Shown here piece by piece: positions 1 to 9,800 of a stretch of 64,000 nt of DNA (position 1 is the stretch's first letter; the number at the start of each line of letters is the position of its first letter). A program made the translations under genes and the position numbers. Below the pieces are notes generated by a model that saw only the letters and a list, made by a program, of their open reading frames with translations, had not been told where the DNA came from and ran no database searches. The stretch is from Variovorax atrisoli 110B (GTDB taxonomy: Bacteria > Pseudomonadota > Gammaproteobacteria > Burkholderiales > Burkholderiaceae_C): positions 186,001-250,000 of the forward strand of contig NZ_KB907450.1 in NCBI RefSeq assembly GCF_000382045.1. Reading direction: 5' to 3'.

Positions 1-139
1 GAAGCGCACCGCGCTCTACGGCACCTATGCGCGGCTGATGAACAGCGGACAGGGGCGCTACGTGGTCAGCGGCGGCGTGGCGCCGGCGGCCGGGCATCGC
101 TCGACCGGCTGGGAATTCGGCGTGCGCCATCTGTTCTGA
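1..139 (+). CDS. Gram-negative porin, C-terminal fragment (5' end outside window)
   Basis: The first 139 bases read in one frame to TGA and give the last ~45 residues of an outer-membrane porin. The signature is the terminal beta-strand ending in an aromatic residue (GVRHLF) and the KRTALYGTYARL strand typical of Burkholderiales trimeric porins. The complete porin at 47.2-48.3 kb in this window has the matching strands KRTALYATIARI and GMRHMF, which supports the call. The gene sits 14 bases upstream of a TctC-type receptor, so porin and periplasmic receptor are probably one uptake operon. Substrate cannot be read from the fragment. Confidence 0.85.
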   Translation, partial: KRTALYGTYARLMNSGQGRYVVSGGVAPAAGHRSTGWEFGVRHLF

Positions 140-153
140 AACGGAGGCATCTC

Positions 154-1116
154 ATGCGACGCAGAACCCTGACCCTGGCGGCCCTCGCGGCCGCGGCACT
201 GCCCGGTGCGGCGGCATGGAGCGCCGATGCGTTCCCCAACAAGCCGCTCAAGCTGATCGTGGGCTTCGCGGCCGGCGGCGGCGCCGACGTGCTCACGCGC
301 ATCATCGCGGAGGGGCTGGCCAAGCAGCTCGGCCAGCAGGTGATCGTGGAGAACCGCCCCGGCGCCGACGGCGTGCTCGCCGCGCAGGCCACCTCGTCGG
401 CCAGGCCCGACGGCTACACGCTGCTGATGGGCACCAACACCGCGATGGTGGCCGCGCCCACGCTGCGGCCGACGCCGCCCTACGACCCCTTCAAGGCCTT
501 CACGCCGATCAGCTCGGCCGGGCAGTTCTCGATGTTCCTGGTGGTGCCGGCGAGCCTGCCGGTCAAGAGCGTGAACGAACTGCTCGCGCTCGTGGCATCG
601 AAGCCGGGGGCGCTCAATTCGGCGTCGAGCAACAGCGCCTCGGAGCTCGCGATGCTGCAGCTGCTGGGCGACCGCAAGGTGGTCAACGCGCGCTACAAGG
701 GCGACATGCAGGCCATGACCGACCTGCTCGGCGGGCAGATCCAGATGATGTTCACTACCGGCACGCTGGCGCCGGGCTTCGTCAAGGAAGGGCGCATCCG
801 AGCGCTGGTGACGCTGCTGCCGCAGCGCAGCGCCCTGTTGCCCGACGTGCCCACCGGCGGCGAGCTGGGCCTGGGCAAGCTCACCATCACGCCGTGGGCC
901 GGCTTCTTCGGTCCGCCGGGGCTGCCTCAGGCGATCACCGACCGGCTCTCGCAGGAACTGCAGAACACGCTCAAGCGCCCCGAGGTGCACTCGCAGCTGG
1001 TGCAGCAGGGCTTCGAGGGCTACGGCATGAGCCCCGCGAAGTTCACCGAGTTCTTCCATACGCAGTACGACGCCTTCGGCGCCACCGTGCGCGAGCACAA
1101 CGTCAAGTTCGAATAG
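154..1116 (+). CDS. Bug/TctC-family periplasmic solute-binding receptor
   Basis: A 320-aa exported protein. The N-terminus MRRRTLTLAALAAAALPG ending near AAWSADA is a signal peptide, and the mature protein opens with the family pattern PNKPLKLIVGFAAGGGAD, then ENRPGADG. These are hallmarks of the tripartite tricarboxylate transporter receptor family, which bind carboxylated ligands in the periplasm. No TctA/TctB membrane components lie nearby, so it is an orphan receptor, as is usual in Bordetella and Variovorax relatives. It follows a porin gene by 14 bases. Its 3' end overlaps the convergent aldo/keto reductase gene by 14 bases. Ligand unknown. Confidence 0.9.
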   Translation: MRRRTLTLAALAAAALPGAAAWSADAFPNKPLKLIVGFAAGGGADVLTRIIAEGLAKQLGQQVIVENRPGADGVLAAQATSSARPDGYTLLMGTNTAMVAAPTLRPTPPYDPFKAFTPISSAGQFSMFLVVPASLPVKSVNELLALVASKPGALNSASSNSASELAMLQLLGDRKVVNARYKGDMQAMTDLLGGQIQMMFTTGTLAPGFVKEGRIRALVTLLPQRSALLPDVPTGGELGLGKLTITPWAGFFGPPGLPQAITDRLSQELQNTLKRPEVHSQLVQQGFEGYGMSPAKFTEFFHTQYDAFGATVREHNVKFE

Positions 1117-2041
1117 CGGCGGCCTCGCGGCGCCAGAAGTCCGCATCGGGAAAGCTGCCCGTGCCGGCCGCCGCGTTGTCCGCCATGTGTTCGCGGCGGC
1201 TGGTGCCCGGTATGGCGCAGGTCACGGCCGGGTGGCTCAGCACGAACTTCAGGAGCACCTGCGCCCAGCTGGTGCAGCCGATCTCTGCGGCCCAGGGCGG
1301 CAGCGGCCTGTCGCGCAGCCGGCGCAGCAGTCCGCCGCCGCCGAAGGGCATGTTGACGATCACCGCCACGCCGCGCTCGGCGGCCAGCGGCAGCAGGCGC
1401 TGCTCGGCCTCGCGTGCGTCCAGCGAGTAGTTGATCTGCAGGAAGTCGAGCTTCTCCGCCTTCAGCACGGCCTCGACGTCGCCGTAGGCCGAGGCGGTGT
1501 AGTGCGTGATGCCGATATAGCGCACGCGGCCCTGTTCCTTCCAGCCGCGCAGCGTGGCGAGGTGCGTGCGCCAGTCCACGAGGTTGTGCACCTGCATCAG
1601 GTCCATGCGCCGGGTGCGCAGCCGCGAGAACGACTGCTCCATCTGCGCGATGCCGGCCTCGCGGCCCGAGGTCCAGACCTTGGTGGCGAGGAAGGCCCTG
1701 GCCTGCTGTTTCGACGTGGCCAGCAGCTCGCCGGTGGTTTCCTCGGAGCGGCCGTACATGGGTGAGCTGTCGATCAGGGTGCCGCCGGCCGCGAAGAGGG
1801 CATCGAGCACGCCTGGCAGGCGCGCGTATTCCTCGCTGCCTGGGCGCTGGTCGAAGCCGATCCAGGTGCCGCAGCCGATGACGGGCAGCGCTTCCTTGGT
1901 GGAGGGGATGGGGCGGGTGTTCATCGTGGGCTTGGACTGGGTTTGGGCAAGGGCCGGTAGCGCGGCGCCGGCGCACAGCGCGACGCCCAGGCGCAGCAGT
2001 TCGGCGCGGGTGAGGGCTGGAAAGTCGTTCCGGGGTGGCAT
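1103..2041 (-). CDS. Aldo/keto reductase with an N-terminal export signal
   Basis: The predicted 312-aa protein starts MPPRNDFPALTRAELLRLG, followed by a hydrophobic stretch ending ALPALAQ, which looks like a signal peptide. The body is an aldo/keto reductase of the type that uses NADPH to reduce carbonyls. It shows the DSSPMYGRSEE segment (Asp and Tyr of the catalytic tetrad), LATKVW (Lys) and LMQVHNL (His). The open frame extends well upstream of 2041, but that part has no family similarity and lies opposite the LysR gene at 2126, so the Met at 2041 is preferred. It is divergent from that LysR gene, its likely regulator. Export of an AKR is uncommon, though periplasmic members exist. Confidence 0.8.
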   Translation of the reverse strand: MPPRNDFPALTRAELLRLGVALCAGAALPALAQTQSKPTMNTRPIPSTKEALPVIGCGTWIGFDQRPGSEEYARLPGVLDALFAAGGTLIDSSPMYGRSEETTGELLATSKQQARAFLATKVWTSGREAGIAQMEQSFSRLRTRRMDLMQVHNLVDWRTHLATLRGWKEQGRVRYIGITHYTASAYGDVEAVLKAEKLDFLQINYSLDAREAEQRLLPLAAERGVAVIVNMPFGGGGLLRRLRDRPLPPWAAEIGCTSWAQVLLKFVLSHPAVTCAIPGTSRREHMADNAAAGTGSFPDADFWRREAAAIRT

Positions 2042-2125
2042 CCGGCCCAGTATCCGGCGGCGCGGCGCCGGGCGCGATGCCCCACCCTGTGCTCCAATCC
2101 GCCTTTTCGCTGCCTCATATTCACC

Positions 2126-3046
2126 ATGGGAATGCCACTCTCCCTGCTTCGCATGCCCTCTCTGGACCTGGTGCGGGGTTTCGTCGCGGTGGGCCGGCGC
2201 ATGAGCATCTCGCTCGCGGCGCAGGACCTGTGCCTCACGCAGTCGGCGGTCAGCAAGCAGATCCACGCGCTCGAATCTCTGCTCGGCGTGGCGCTGCTGG
2301 TGCGCGGGCACCGCTCGATCTCGTTCACGCCCGAGGGCGAGCGGCTCTTTCGCAGCGCCGACGGCGCGGTGCAGCAACTGCAGGACGTGATGGGCGGCAT
2401 CCGCCAGTCCGGCGAGCAGCGCCCCGTGACGCTGAGCGCGAGCATCGGCATGACCGGGCTGTGGCTGCTGCCGCGGCTGGGCAGGGTGCAGAAGCTGCAT
2501 CCGGGCGTGGACGTGCGGGTGTCCTCCAACAACCGGCTGGCCGACCTGCGCAACGACGGCATCGACCTGGCCATCCGATACACCACGCCCGCGCTGGCGC
2601 CGGCCGGCGCGGTGCGGCTCTTCGGGGAGACGGTGGCACCGGTGGCGCATCCCTCGCTCGGGCTGCGCTCGCTCGATGGGCCCGGTGTGCTGTCCGGGCA
2701 GTGCCTTCTGGCCTTCGACGATCCACAGCACCCCTGGCTGCAGTGGAAGGACTGGCTCGCGTCGGTGGGCTGGGCCGACGCGAAGCCGCAGGCGGTGCTG
2801 CACTTCAACCAGTACGACCAGCTGATCCAGGCCGCGCTGGCCGGGCAGGGCGTGGCGCTGGGGCGGCTGGAGCTGATCCAGCCGCTGCTCGACGACAGCA
2901 GGCTGGTGCGCATCGCGGCGCCCTCGCCGGCGCAGCCTTCGGGCCACGCCTACTGGCTGATCCAGGCCGAGGAGTCGCCGCGCGAGGACGTGCGCCACGT
3001 CGCCGAATGGCTGGTGGACGAGGCGCGAAGGTCGTCAGTCGGCTGA
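2126..3046 (+). CDS. LysR-family transcriptional regulator (GcvA-like)
   Basis: A 306-aa regulator with an N-terminal winged helix-turn-helix (about residues 12-70, including SLAAQDLCLTQSAVSKQIHA) and a LysR substrate-binding domain. The LWLLPRLGRVQKLHPGVDV and NDGIDLAIRY segments are typical of the GcvA/AmpR branch. The gene is divergent from the aldo/keto reductase (start at 2041), leaving an 84-base shared promoter region, the usual arrangement for autoregulation and control of the divergent gene. Its 3' end overlaps the convergent isomerase gene by 12 bases. Effector unknown. A second Met at residue 10 could be the start. Confidence 0.9.
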   Translation: MGMPLSLLRMPSLDLVRGFVAVGRRMSISLAAQDLCLTQSAVSKQIHALESLLGVALLVRGHRSISFTPEGERLFRSADGAVQQLQDVMGGIRQSGEQRPVTLSASIGMTGLWLLPRLGRVQKLHPGVDVRVSSNNRLADLRNDGIDLAIRYTTPALAPAGAVRLFGETVAPVAHPSLGLRSLDGPGVLSGQCLLAFDDPQHPWLQWKDWLASVGWADAKPQAVLHFNQYDQLIQAALAGQGVALGRLELIQPLLDDSRLVRIAAPSPAQPSGHAYWLIQAEESPREDVRHVAEWLVDEARRSSVG

Positions 3047-3643
3047 GGCCTGCGCCTTGCAGAACGCGATCGCCTCGTCGAGCCGGTCGTTGCCCCAGAA
3101 CATCTCGTCGTCCACGAAGAAGGTGGGCGCGCCGAAGATGCCTTTCTCGGCCGCCGTCTCGGTCTGCCGCCGCAGCCGCAGCTTGTTGGCGTCCGACAGC
3201 GCCTCTTCGATGACGCGGTGCGCCGGCAGGCCAAGGGAGCCCAGCAGCTCGTGCATGGCCTGGGGCGAATCGATGTCGCGGTCCTCGGCGAAGTTCATCG
3301 ACATGGTGCGGCGGCAGAACTCGCCCATCCACGGCTGCGAGGCGCCCACCAGCGCGATGCGAAGCGGCAGCACGGCAGGGCGCGGAAAGTGGCTCGGCCG
3401 CTGCCACGGCAGGCCGTACTTGCGGCACTGGCGGGCCATGTCCTTCCAGGTGTAGTCGCCCTTTTCCTTCTGCAGCACGAAGGGCGACGACTCCCAGCCG
3501 AAGGAGCGGAAGATCGGCCCCAGCAGGAAGGGCCGCCAGCGGACGGCGATGCCGTGCGCGGCGGCTTCGGCCTCGATGCGCATGGTGCTCAGGTAGCTGT
3601 AGTTGCTACCGAAGTCGAACCAGAACTCGATGGCGGCGCTCAT
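3035..3643 (-). CDS. DsbA-fold 2-hydroxychromene-2-carboxylate isomerase-type protein
   Basis: A 202-aa thioredoxin-fold protein of the kappa-class GST/HCCA isomerase family. The N-terminal EFWFDFGSNYSYLS corresponds to the family active site in which Ser replaces the redox Cys of DsbA; GAPTFFVDDEMFWGNDRLDE is the C-terminal family signature. Members isomerise aromatic catabolites or conjugate glutathione. The start codon overlaps the stop of the upstream gene as ATGA (3640-3643), so the pair is translationally coupled with the CmcJ-like oxygenase. Actual substrate unknown. Confidence 0.85.
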   Translation of the reverse strand: MSAAIEFWFDFGSNYSYLSTMRIEAEAAAHGIAVRWRPFLLGPIFRSFGWESSPFVLQKEKGDYTWKDMARQCRKYGLPWQRPSHFPRPAVLPLRIALVGASQPWMGEFCRRTMSMNFAEDRDIDSPQAMHELLGSLGLPAHRVIEEALSDANKLRLRRQTETAAEKGIFGAPTFFVDDEMFWGNDRLDEAIAFCKAQASAD

Positions 3644-4476
3644 TCGAACACCACCAGGCAGCGGGCCTCGATGCTCTCGCGCAGCGGCGCGTCGGCAGGC
3701 GTTTCGGGATGGTCGAAGGCAGCGTGCGGGGTGTAGCGCGAGACGCCGCCGAGCTGCGAGTCGTACTGCTTGAAGACCAGCGCCTCGTGCCGGTCCATCG
3801 CGGAGAAGTACGACCAGCGGTGCGTGGGCGAATGCGTCGCCAGGTAGATCTCGCCGGTGCGGCGCGGATAGCGCACCTCGGCGCTGACCAGGTCCTTCGC
3901 CATCACGGAACGCGCGTCGCACACGGCCAGCGGCGTGTCGAGCACCGGGCCCTTGATCGAGCGCCAGACATTGACGATGCAGTAGCGGCGCACGGCCGCG
4001 GCCTCTTCGGGATCGGTCAGCACCAGTGCGAGCCTGCGGCGGCCGGATTCCTCGGTGTAGTCGTTGTGGATGCGGCCGTTGGCAGCGGCCCGGCCGTCGG
4101 TCGCGCGGCGGCCGAAGCTTAAAGCGGTGCGGTCGGCCTCGCGCCGGCGCACCAGGTGGTCGAACACAAAGGCGCGTGCGCCGCCGGTGACGGCGCGCGC
4201 CAGCTCGGCCACCTCGCGGTGGTAGACGGCGGTGACCTCCGCGTCGTCGAGGAAGTCGCGCACTGCCGTGGGCGCGTCGCGCAGCACGAAACCCTCACGC
4301 TCGATGTCGGGCGGCGTGGCGGCGGTGCGCGCGTCGGCGATCGGCATGGGGCGCAGTTCGTAGCTGCCGCTTTCCCAAGGCGTGTCTGGCGGCGGCTGGA
4401 AGGTGTAGCTGAAGGGGCGCAGGGCGGAAGGCTGGAGGTAGTTCAGGCCTGCGGTGACGGTGCTCTGGGTGGTCAT
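3640..4476 (-). CDS. CmcJ/NvfI-family oxidoreductase
   Basis: A 278-aa protein of the CmcJ/AsaB/NvfI group of iron-dependent hydroxylase-like proteins. Visible family signatures are RIHNDYTEESGRRR (an H-x-D metal-binding pattern), VNVWRSIKGPVLDTPLAVCD, and a distal H-R-W-S-Y-F plus FKQYDS segment. The open frame runs upstream, but the start at 4476 lies behind an AAAGGAG-like ribosome site and starts the recognisable protein. It is coupled to the isomerase downstream by a 4-base overlap. The upstream neighbour, divergent, is the LexA-controlled imuA. Family members modify small aromatic or fatty compounds; the substrate here is not deducible. Confidence 0.75.
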   Translation of the reverse strand: MTTQSTVTAGLNYLQPSALRPFSYTFQPPPDTPWESGSYELRPMPIADARTAATPPDIEREGFVLRDAPTAVRDFLDDAEVTAVYHREVAELARAVTGGARAFVFDHLVRRREADRTALSFGRRATDGRAAANGRIHNDYTEESGRRRLALVLTDPEEAAAVRRYCIVNVWRSIKGPVLDTPLAVCDARSVMAKDLVSAEVRYPRRTGEIYLATHSPTHRWSYFSAMDRHEALVFKQYDSQLGGVSRYTPHAAFDHPETPADAPLRESIEARCLVVFE

Positions 4477-4629
4477 GCAATGGCTCCTTTGGATGGGTCC
4501 ATTGGAGCGAGGCAGCGCCTTGGGCTCAAACGACTTTTTGGCGCCTTCGCATGAGCATCGGGAATGTGAAAGTCGGCTGTAAAGAAGAAAAACAGGGAAA
4601 GCGGCGTTCCTGTTGTAGGCTGCGAAATA

Positions 4630-4645
4630 CTGTATGAAAATACAG
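4630..4645 (+). promoter_or_regulatory. LexA (SOS) operator of imuA-imuB-dnaE2
   Basis: The sequence is CTGT-ATGAAAAT-ACAG, an exact match to the CTGT-N8-ACAG SOS box of beta/gammaproteobacteria. A possible promoter overlaps it: TTGTAG at 4613-4618, 17-base spacer, GAAAAT at 4636-4641 as -10, so LexA would cover the -10 element. Transcription would then begin only about 10-15 bases before the imuA ATG at 4661. Confidence 0.9.
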
Positions 4646-4660
4646 TTAACAGTCATCACC

Positions 4661-5467
4661 ATGGGCCTTCCTTTCCTCGATTCCTTTTCCGCTGCCGCGG
4701 GCCGTGGCGTCTGGCACGCCGACGAACTCGGCCTGGCCGACGCTCAGGTCGTCGCCACCGGCCATGCGGCGCTCGACGCCGAGCTGCCGGGCGGCGGCTG
4801 GCCGGTCGGTGCGATGACGGAACTGCTGCTGCCCGCGCCGGAGGCCCATGTCTGGCGGCTGCTGCTGCCGGCGCTGGCACAGGCGGTGGCCACCCGGGGC
4901 GGGCCGGTGGTGCTGATCGGCGCGCCCTACGAGCCCTGCGGCGCCTCGCTCGCGGCGCAGGGGCTTCCGGTGGAGGCGCTGATGTTGGTGCGCAGCGAGG
5001 CCCCGGCCGCGCGGCTGTGGGCCTGCGAACAGGCGCTGCGCTGCGCCGACGTGTCCGCCGTCGTGGCCTGGCTGCCGCAGGCGCGCGTGGGCGAGCTGCG
5101 TCGGCTGCAGCTGGCGGCCGCGCAGCACGAGGTGCTGCTCTTCGTGTGCCGGCCCGAGTCGGTGGCGCTGTCGGCATCGCCCGCGCGGCTGCGCATCCAG
5201 GCCGACCGCAGCGAAGCCGACGTGTCGCAGATCGAGCTGCACATCCTCAAGCGCCGAGGCCCGCCGCTGGCCGCGCCGGTGATGCTGCCGGCTCGCAACG
5301 AGCGCATGACCGCGCTGCTGGCCGCCGCCCGGCTGCGGCGCAAGCTGCGCCTGCAGCAGCAGGGTGTGGCCCCTGCGGGCGAGCCGGCAGCCTCGGCCAC
5401 GGTGGTGCGCATCGACGCGTGGAAAGGAGGCCCGGATGCACTGGATCGCCTTGCGGTGGTTGCCTGA
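4661..5467 (+). CDS. imuA: ImuA, RecA/SulA-like component of the SOS mutasome
   Basis: A 268-aa protein of the ImuA family, the RecA-fold partner in the ImuA-ImuB-DnaE2 error-prone translesion synthesis complex. Family features are the opening WHADELG, the LDAELPGGGWPVGAMTELL segment (a degenerate RecA-type nucleotide site), and the C-terminal IELHILKRRGPP. An upstream in-frame ATG at 4634 lies inside the LexA box and would also be upstream of any promoter, so the ATG at 4661 is chosen. No clear Shine-Dalgarno precedes it, consistent with a near-leaderless mRNA. Its end overlaps imuB by 32 bases. Expression is expected only after DNA damage. Confidence 0.9.
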   Translation: MGLPFLDSFSAAAGRGVWHADELGLADAQVVATGHAALDAELPGGGWPVGAMTELLLPAPEAHVWRLLLPALAQAVATRGGPVVLIGAPYEPCGASLAAQGLPVEALMLVRSEAPAARLWACEQALRCADVSAVVAWLPQARVGELRRLQLAAAQHEVLLFVCRPESVALSASPARLRIQADRSEADVSQIELHILKRRGPPLAAPVMLPARNERMTALLAAARLRRKLRLQQQGVAPAGEPAASATVVRIDAWKGGPDALDRLAVVA

Positions 5468-6809
5468 AGCCGGTACGACCGACACGCCCGAAGCCCTGGC
5501 GGCGATGCCCACGCCCGAGTCCCTGGGCTGGTGGGCCCTGAAGTACACGCCCCACGTCGCCTGGCTCGACGAAGCGCTGATGCTCGAAGTCTCCGCCTGC
5601 GAGCGCCTCTGGGGCGGGCGCATGACGCTGATGCGCCTGCTGCTGGCCGACAACCCCGTGCCCGACGCGCGCATGCTGGGCGCACAGGGCGCCACCAGCC
5701 TGATCGCGCTGGCGCGGCTGCGCCTGTTCGCCCGCGACGAGAAGCGGCCGAAGGAGATACCCGCCGGCCTGCCGCTGGACACCTTGACCGCCGCCCATGA
5801 GCACCTCGACCTGCTCGCGCGCCTGGGTTGCCGCAGCTGGGGCGATGTGGCTGCGCTGCCGCGCGGCGGACTCACGCGGCGCTTCGGCACCGGTCTTCGC
5901 GAGGCGCTCGACATCGCCTGGGGCCTGCGCCCCGAAAGCCATTCGTGGCTCACGCTGCCCGACGTGTTCGAGCAGAAGCTGGAGCTGCCGGCGCTGGCCG
6001 AGACCGCGCCCGAGCTCATGTGGTCGGCCAATCGGCTGCTGACCTCGCTGCAGTTCTGGCTGCGTGCCCGCCAGCGCGGCGCGCGTGCGCTGGAGTTGCA
6101 ATGGACGCTCGACCTGCGGCGCCTCAACGGCGTGAACCTGCCGCCGCACGAGCAGCTCACCGTGCGCACGGCAGAACCCACGCAGGACATGGCGCACCTG
6201 CGCCGGCTGCTGTCCGAAAAGCTGGCCCTCGCCACGCTGGCCGCGCCTGCGAGCTGGATCAGGCTGCGCACCCTCGAGACCGATCCTTGGGCCGGCGCCA
6301 GCACCAGCTTCCTGCCGGAGGACAACCGCAAGGGCGACAGGCTGCACGAGATGGTCGAGCGGCTCAGCGTGCGGCTCGGGCCGCAGCAGGTGGTGGTGCC
6401 GTCGGCGCGGGCCGACCACCGGCCCGAGCGCAAGCAGGCATGGCGGCCTGCATTGCAGAAGGAGAAGGAAAAGGAGAAGCCGGCCGGCGACAAGAGCCGG
6501 AAGGAGGCTGCCGCGGCAGCTTCGCAGCCCGACGCCGTCTACCCGCCATGGCTGCTGCCCGAGCCACTGCTGCTCGAGATGGACGGCGAGCGCCCGTGCT
6601 ATCGCGGCCCGCTGAGCCGGCTGATCGGCCCGCAGCGTGTCGAAACCGGCTGGTGGGGCGACAAGGAAGAGGGCGGCCAGCCCGCGATGCGCGACTACTA
6701 CGTCGCGGAAAGCCCCGAGGCGGGGCTGGTGTGGATCTTCCGCGAGCGGCCCGCCGCGCGCTTTTCTTCCGGCGAGGTCCGCTGGTACCTGCAGGGCTTC
6801 TATGCCTGA
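5436..6809 (+). CDS. imuB: ImuB, catalytically inactive Y-family polymerase-like protein
   Basis: A 457-aa protein beginning MHWIALRWLPEAG, preceded by a strong ribosome site GGAAAGGAGG at 5421-5430. It has the Y-family polymerase palm/finger fold (HVAWLDEALMLEVSACERLWGG) but the acidic catalytic residues of active Y polymerases are absent at the N-terminus and in the S-x-D-E position, as is diagnostic for ImuB. The C-terminus WIFRERP...WYLQGFYA is the ImuB signature. A lysine/glutamate-rich linker lies around residues 335-360. ImuB acts as scaffold linking DnaE2, ImuA and the beta clamp. It overlaps both neighbours, so the three genes are coupled. Confidence 0.93.
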   Translation: MHWIALRWLPEAGTTDTPEALAAMPTPESLGWWALKYTPHVAWLDEALMLEVSACERLWGGRMTLMRLLLADNPVPDARMLGAQGATSLIALARLRLFARDEKRPKEIPAGLPLDTLTAAHEHLDLLARLGCRSWGDVAALPRGGLTRRFGTGLREALDIAWGLRPESHSWLTLPDVFEQKLELPALAETAPELMWSANRLLTSLQFWLRARQRGARALELQWTLDLRRLNGVNLPPHEQLTVRTAEPTQDMAHLRRLLSEKLALATLAAPASWIRLRTLETDPWAGASTSFLPEDNRKGDRLHEMVERLSVRLGPQQVVVPSARADHRPERKQAWRPALQKEKEKEKPAGDKSRKEAAAAASQPDAVYPPWLLPEPLLLEMDGERPCYRGPLSRLIGPQRVETGWWGDKEEGGQPAMRDYYVAESPEAGLVWIFRERPAARFSSGEVRWYLQGFYA

Positions 6810-9800
6810 GCTGAGCGACAAGCAGGAGAGCAGGCGGCAGCCCGCCAAGGTGCATGCGCTGCCGGTGCCGTTGCGCAAGGCGCCTTCGCTCGAGTTGCCC
6901 GACTACGCGGAGTTGCACTGCCTGACCAACTTCAGCTTCCAGCGCGGCGCTTCGACGCCCGAGGACATCGTGGACCGGGCCTACCAGCTCGGCTACAAGG
7001 CGCTGGCCATCACCGACGAGTGCTCAGTGGCCGGCATCGTGCGGGCGCATGTCTGCCTGCGCGGCATGGAGCACAAGCTCGACGAATACGAGCGCGAGAA
7101 CCCCGACGAGCCGAAGATCCCGCGCAACCCGACCTTCCGCCTGCTGTTCGGCAGCGAGTTCCGCTTCGAGCGCTTCAGGCTCGTGGTGATCGCGGACGAC
7201 ACCGAGGGCTGGGGCAACCTCTGCGAGTTCATCACCGCCGCGCGCAACACCGAGCTGCCCAAGGGCGAGTACCGCGTGAGCTGGGAAGAAAGCGACGTGG
7301 CCTCGCTGCAGCATTGCCAGGTTCTTTTCGTGCCCGACCGCAACCCCGGCGGCGCGATGGACTCCGCCACGCTGCACGAAGACCTGCTGGCCGCCAAGGC
7401 GCTTTACGGCGGGAACCTCTGGCTGGCGGTTGAACTGTTCAACGAACTCGACGACGACCTCTGGCTCGTCTCGCTGATGCAGGCGGGCGAGGACGCGGGC
7501 GTGCCGCTGGTGGCTGCCGGCGACGTGCACATGCATGCGCGCTCGTGCAAGCCGCTGCACGACATACTGACGGCGGTTCGCGAAGGCAGGACGGTGGCCG
7601 AGTGCGGCTTTGCCCTGCAGTCGAACGCCGAGCGGCACCTGCGCCCGCGCATGCGGCTGGCCGAGCTCTATCTGTCGCGGATGCTGGAGAACACGCTGGT
7701 GGTGATGGAGCGGTGCAGGTTCGATCCGGAGGTGATCCGGGAGACCTACAAGTACCCGCTGGAGACCGTGGGCAATGATGAGACGCCTGCGCAGACGCTG
7801 GTGCGCAAGACGTGGGAGGGGGCGCTCGACAAGTACCCGCTCGAAAGATATGCCTCGGGCATTCCGGAAAGCGTCTGCAGGCAGGTCCGCAAGGAGCTCG
7901 ACCTGATCCTGGAGCTCGAATACGAGATGTTCTTCCTGACGGTCGAGAACGTCGTGAGCTTCGCCAAGTCCCGGGGCATTCTTTGCCAGGGGCGCGGCTC
8001 GTCGGCCAACTCTGCGGTCTGCTTCTGCCTGGGCATCACCGCCATCAACCCTGACAAGGGAACGCTGTTGTTCGAGCGCTTCCTCAGCCGCCACCGGCGC
8101 GAGCCTCCCGACATCGACGTCGACTTCGAGCACCAGCGGCGCGAGGAGGTCATCCAGTACATCTACGAAAAATACGGCCGCGAACGTGCCGCCATCGCCG
8201 CCGTCGTCATCTGCTACCGCTCCCGCAGCGCACTGCGCGACGTGGGCAAGGCCATCGGCATCGACGAGCGGCTGATCGACGAGTTCGCGAAAGACCACTA
8301 CTGGTTCGACGACACCGTGCTGAGCGAGCAGCTGCAGCGGGCGTCGGAGCGGGCGGGCGTGCGGGAGGACGAGCTCAAGCTGGAACACTGGATCGAGATG
8401 ACGCGGCGGCTCAAGGGCTTTCCGCGCCACCTGAGCCAGCACGTGGGCGGCTTCGTGCTCACGCACACCAGGCTCACGCGGCTGGTGCCGGTCGAGAAGG
8501 CGTCGATGAAGGACCGCTCCGTCATCCAGTGGGAGAAGGACGACCTCGAAGCCATGGGCATGCTCAAGGTCGACGTGCTCGCGCTCGGCATGCTCAGCGC
8601 GATCCGCCGCGGGCTGGAGCACATGAACCGCTGGCGCGGCTCGACGCTGCAGATGCACCAGATACCCGGCGACGACCCGAAGGTGTTCGACATGATCTGC
8701 GACGCCGACACCATCGGCGTGTTCCAGATCGAGAGCCGCGCGCAGATGTCGATGCTGCCGCGCCTGAAGCCGCGCAGCTACGAAGACCTTGTGATCGAGG
8801 TCGCCATCGTGCGGCCGGGGCCCATACAGGGCGGCATGGTGCATCCCTATCTCAAGCAGCGCGAGCGCAAGAGGAAGGGGCTGGAGATACGCTACGAGAA
8901 GGACGAGCTGCGCCCCGCGCTGGAGCGCACGCTGGGCATCCCGATCTTCCAGGAGCAGGTGATGCAGATCGCGATGATCGCGGCGAAATTCACCGCCGAC
9001 GAGGCCGACCAGCTGCGCCGCGCCATGGCCGCCTGGAAGCGCAAGGGCGGCCTTGGCAAGTTCCACGACAAGCTGGTGGACGGGATGGTGCTCAACGGCT
9101 ACAAGGCCAGTTTCGCGGAAGCCATCTTCAAGCAGGTCATGGGTTTCGGCGACTACGGCTTTCCCGAGAGCCATGCCGCCAGCTTCGCGCTGCTGGTGAC
9201 GGTGAGCAGCTGGCTCAAGAACTACGAGCCGGCCTGCTTCCTGGCGGCACTGCTCGATTCGCAGCCGATGGGCTTCTACAGCCCCTCGCAGCTGGTGCAG
9301 GATGCCCGCCGCCATGGCGTGGAGGTGCGCCCGGTCGACGTCACGCGCAGCGATTTCGACACCACCCTCGAAGCCCGCGACCCCCATGCCCCACGCATGC
9401 CGCCCGGCACTGACGAGCGCTATGCCGAACGCCTGGGCAACGAGAACCAGCCCGCGGTGCGGCTGGGCCTGAACCGCATCGCGAGCCTCAGCGAAGGCGG
9501 GGCGAAGCGTCTTCTCGCAGCCCGCGCGCAGGCACCCTTCACGAGCACCGAAGACCTCGCCCTGCGCGCCGAACTCGAAGGCAAGGACATGGCGGCGCTG
9601 GCCGCGGCCGATGCGCTGATGTCGCTCTCGGGCCATCGGCGCCAGCAGGTGTGGGACGCCACCGCGCAGCGACGAGCACCGGCCCTGCTGCGGGGTGTGC
9701 CGATCAACGAGCAGGCGCTGCTGCTGCCAGCTGCGTCCGAGGGCGAGGAGATCGTGGGCGACTACGCGGCGCTGCGGCTCACGCTGCGCCGCCATCCGCT

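Noticed and set aside
4634..4660. Upstream ATG as the imuA start
   Set aside because: It lies inside the LexA box and at or before the probable -10, and the extra residues do not match the family.
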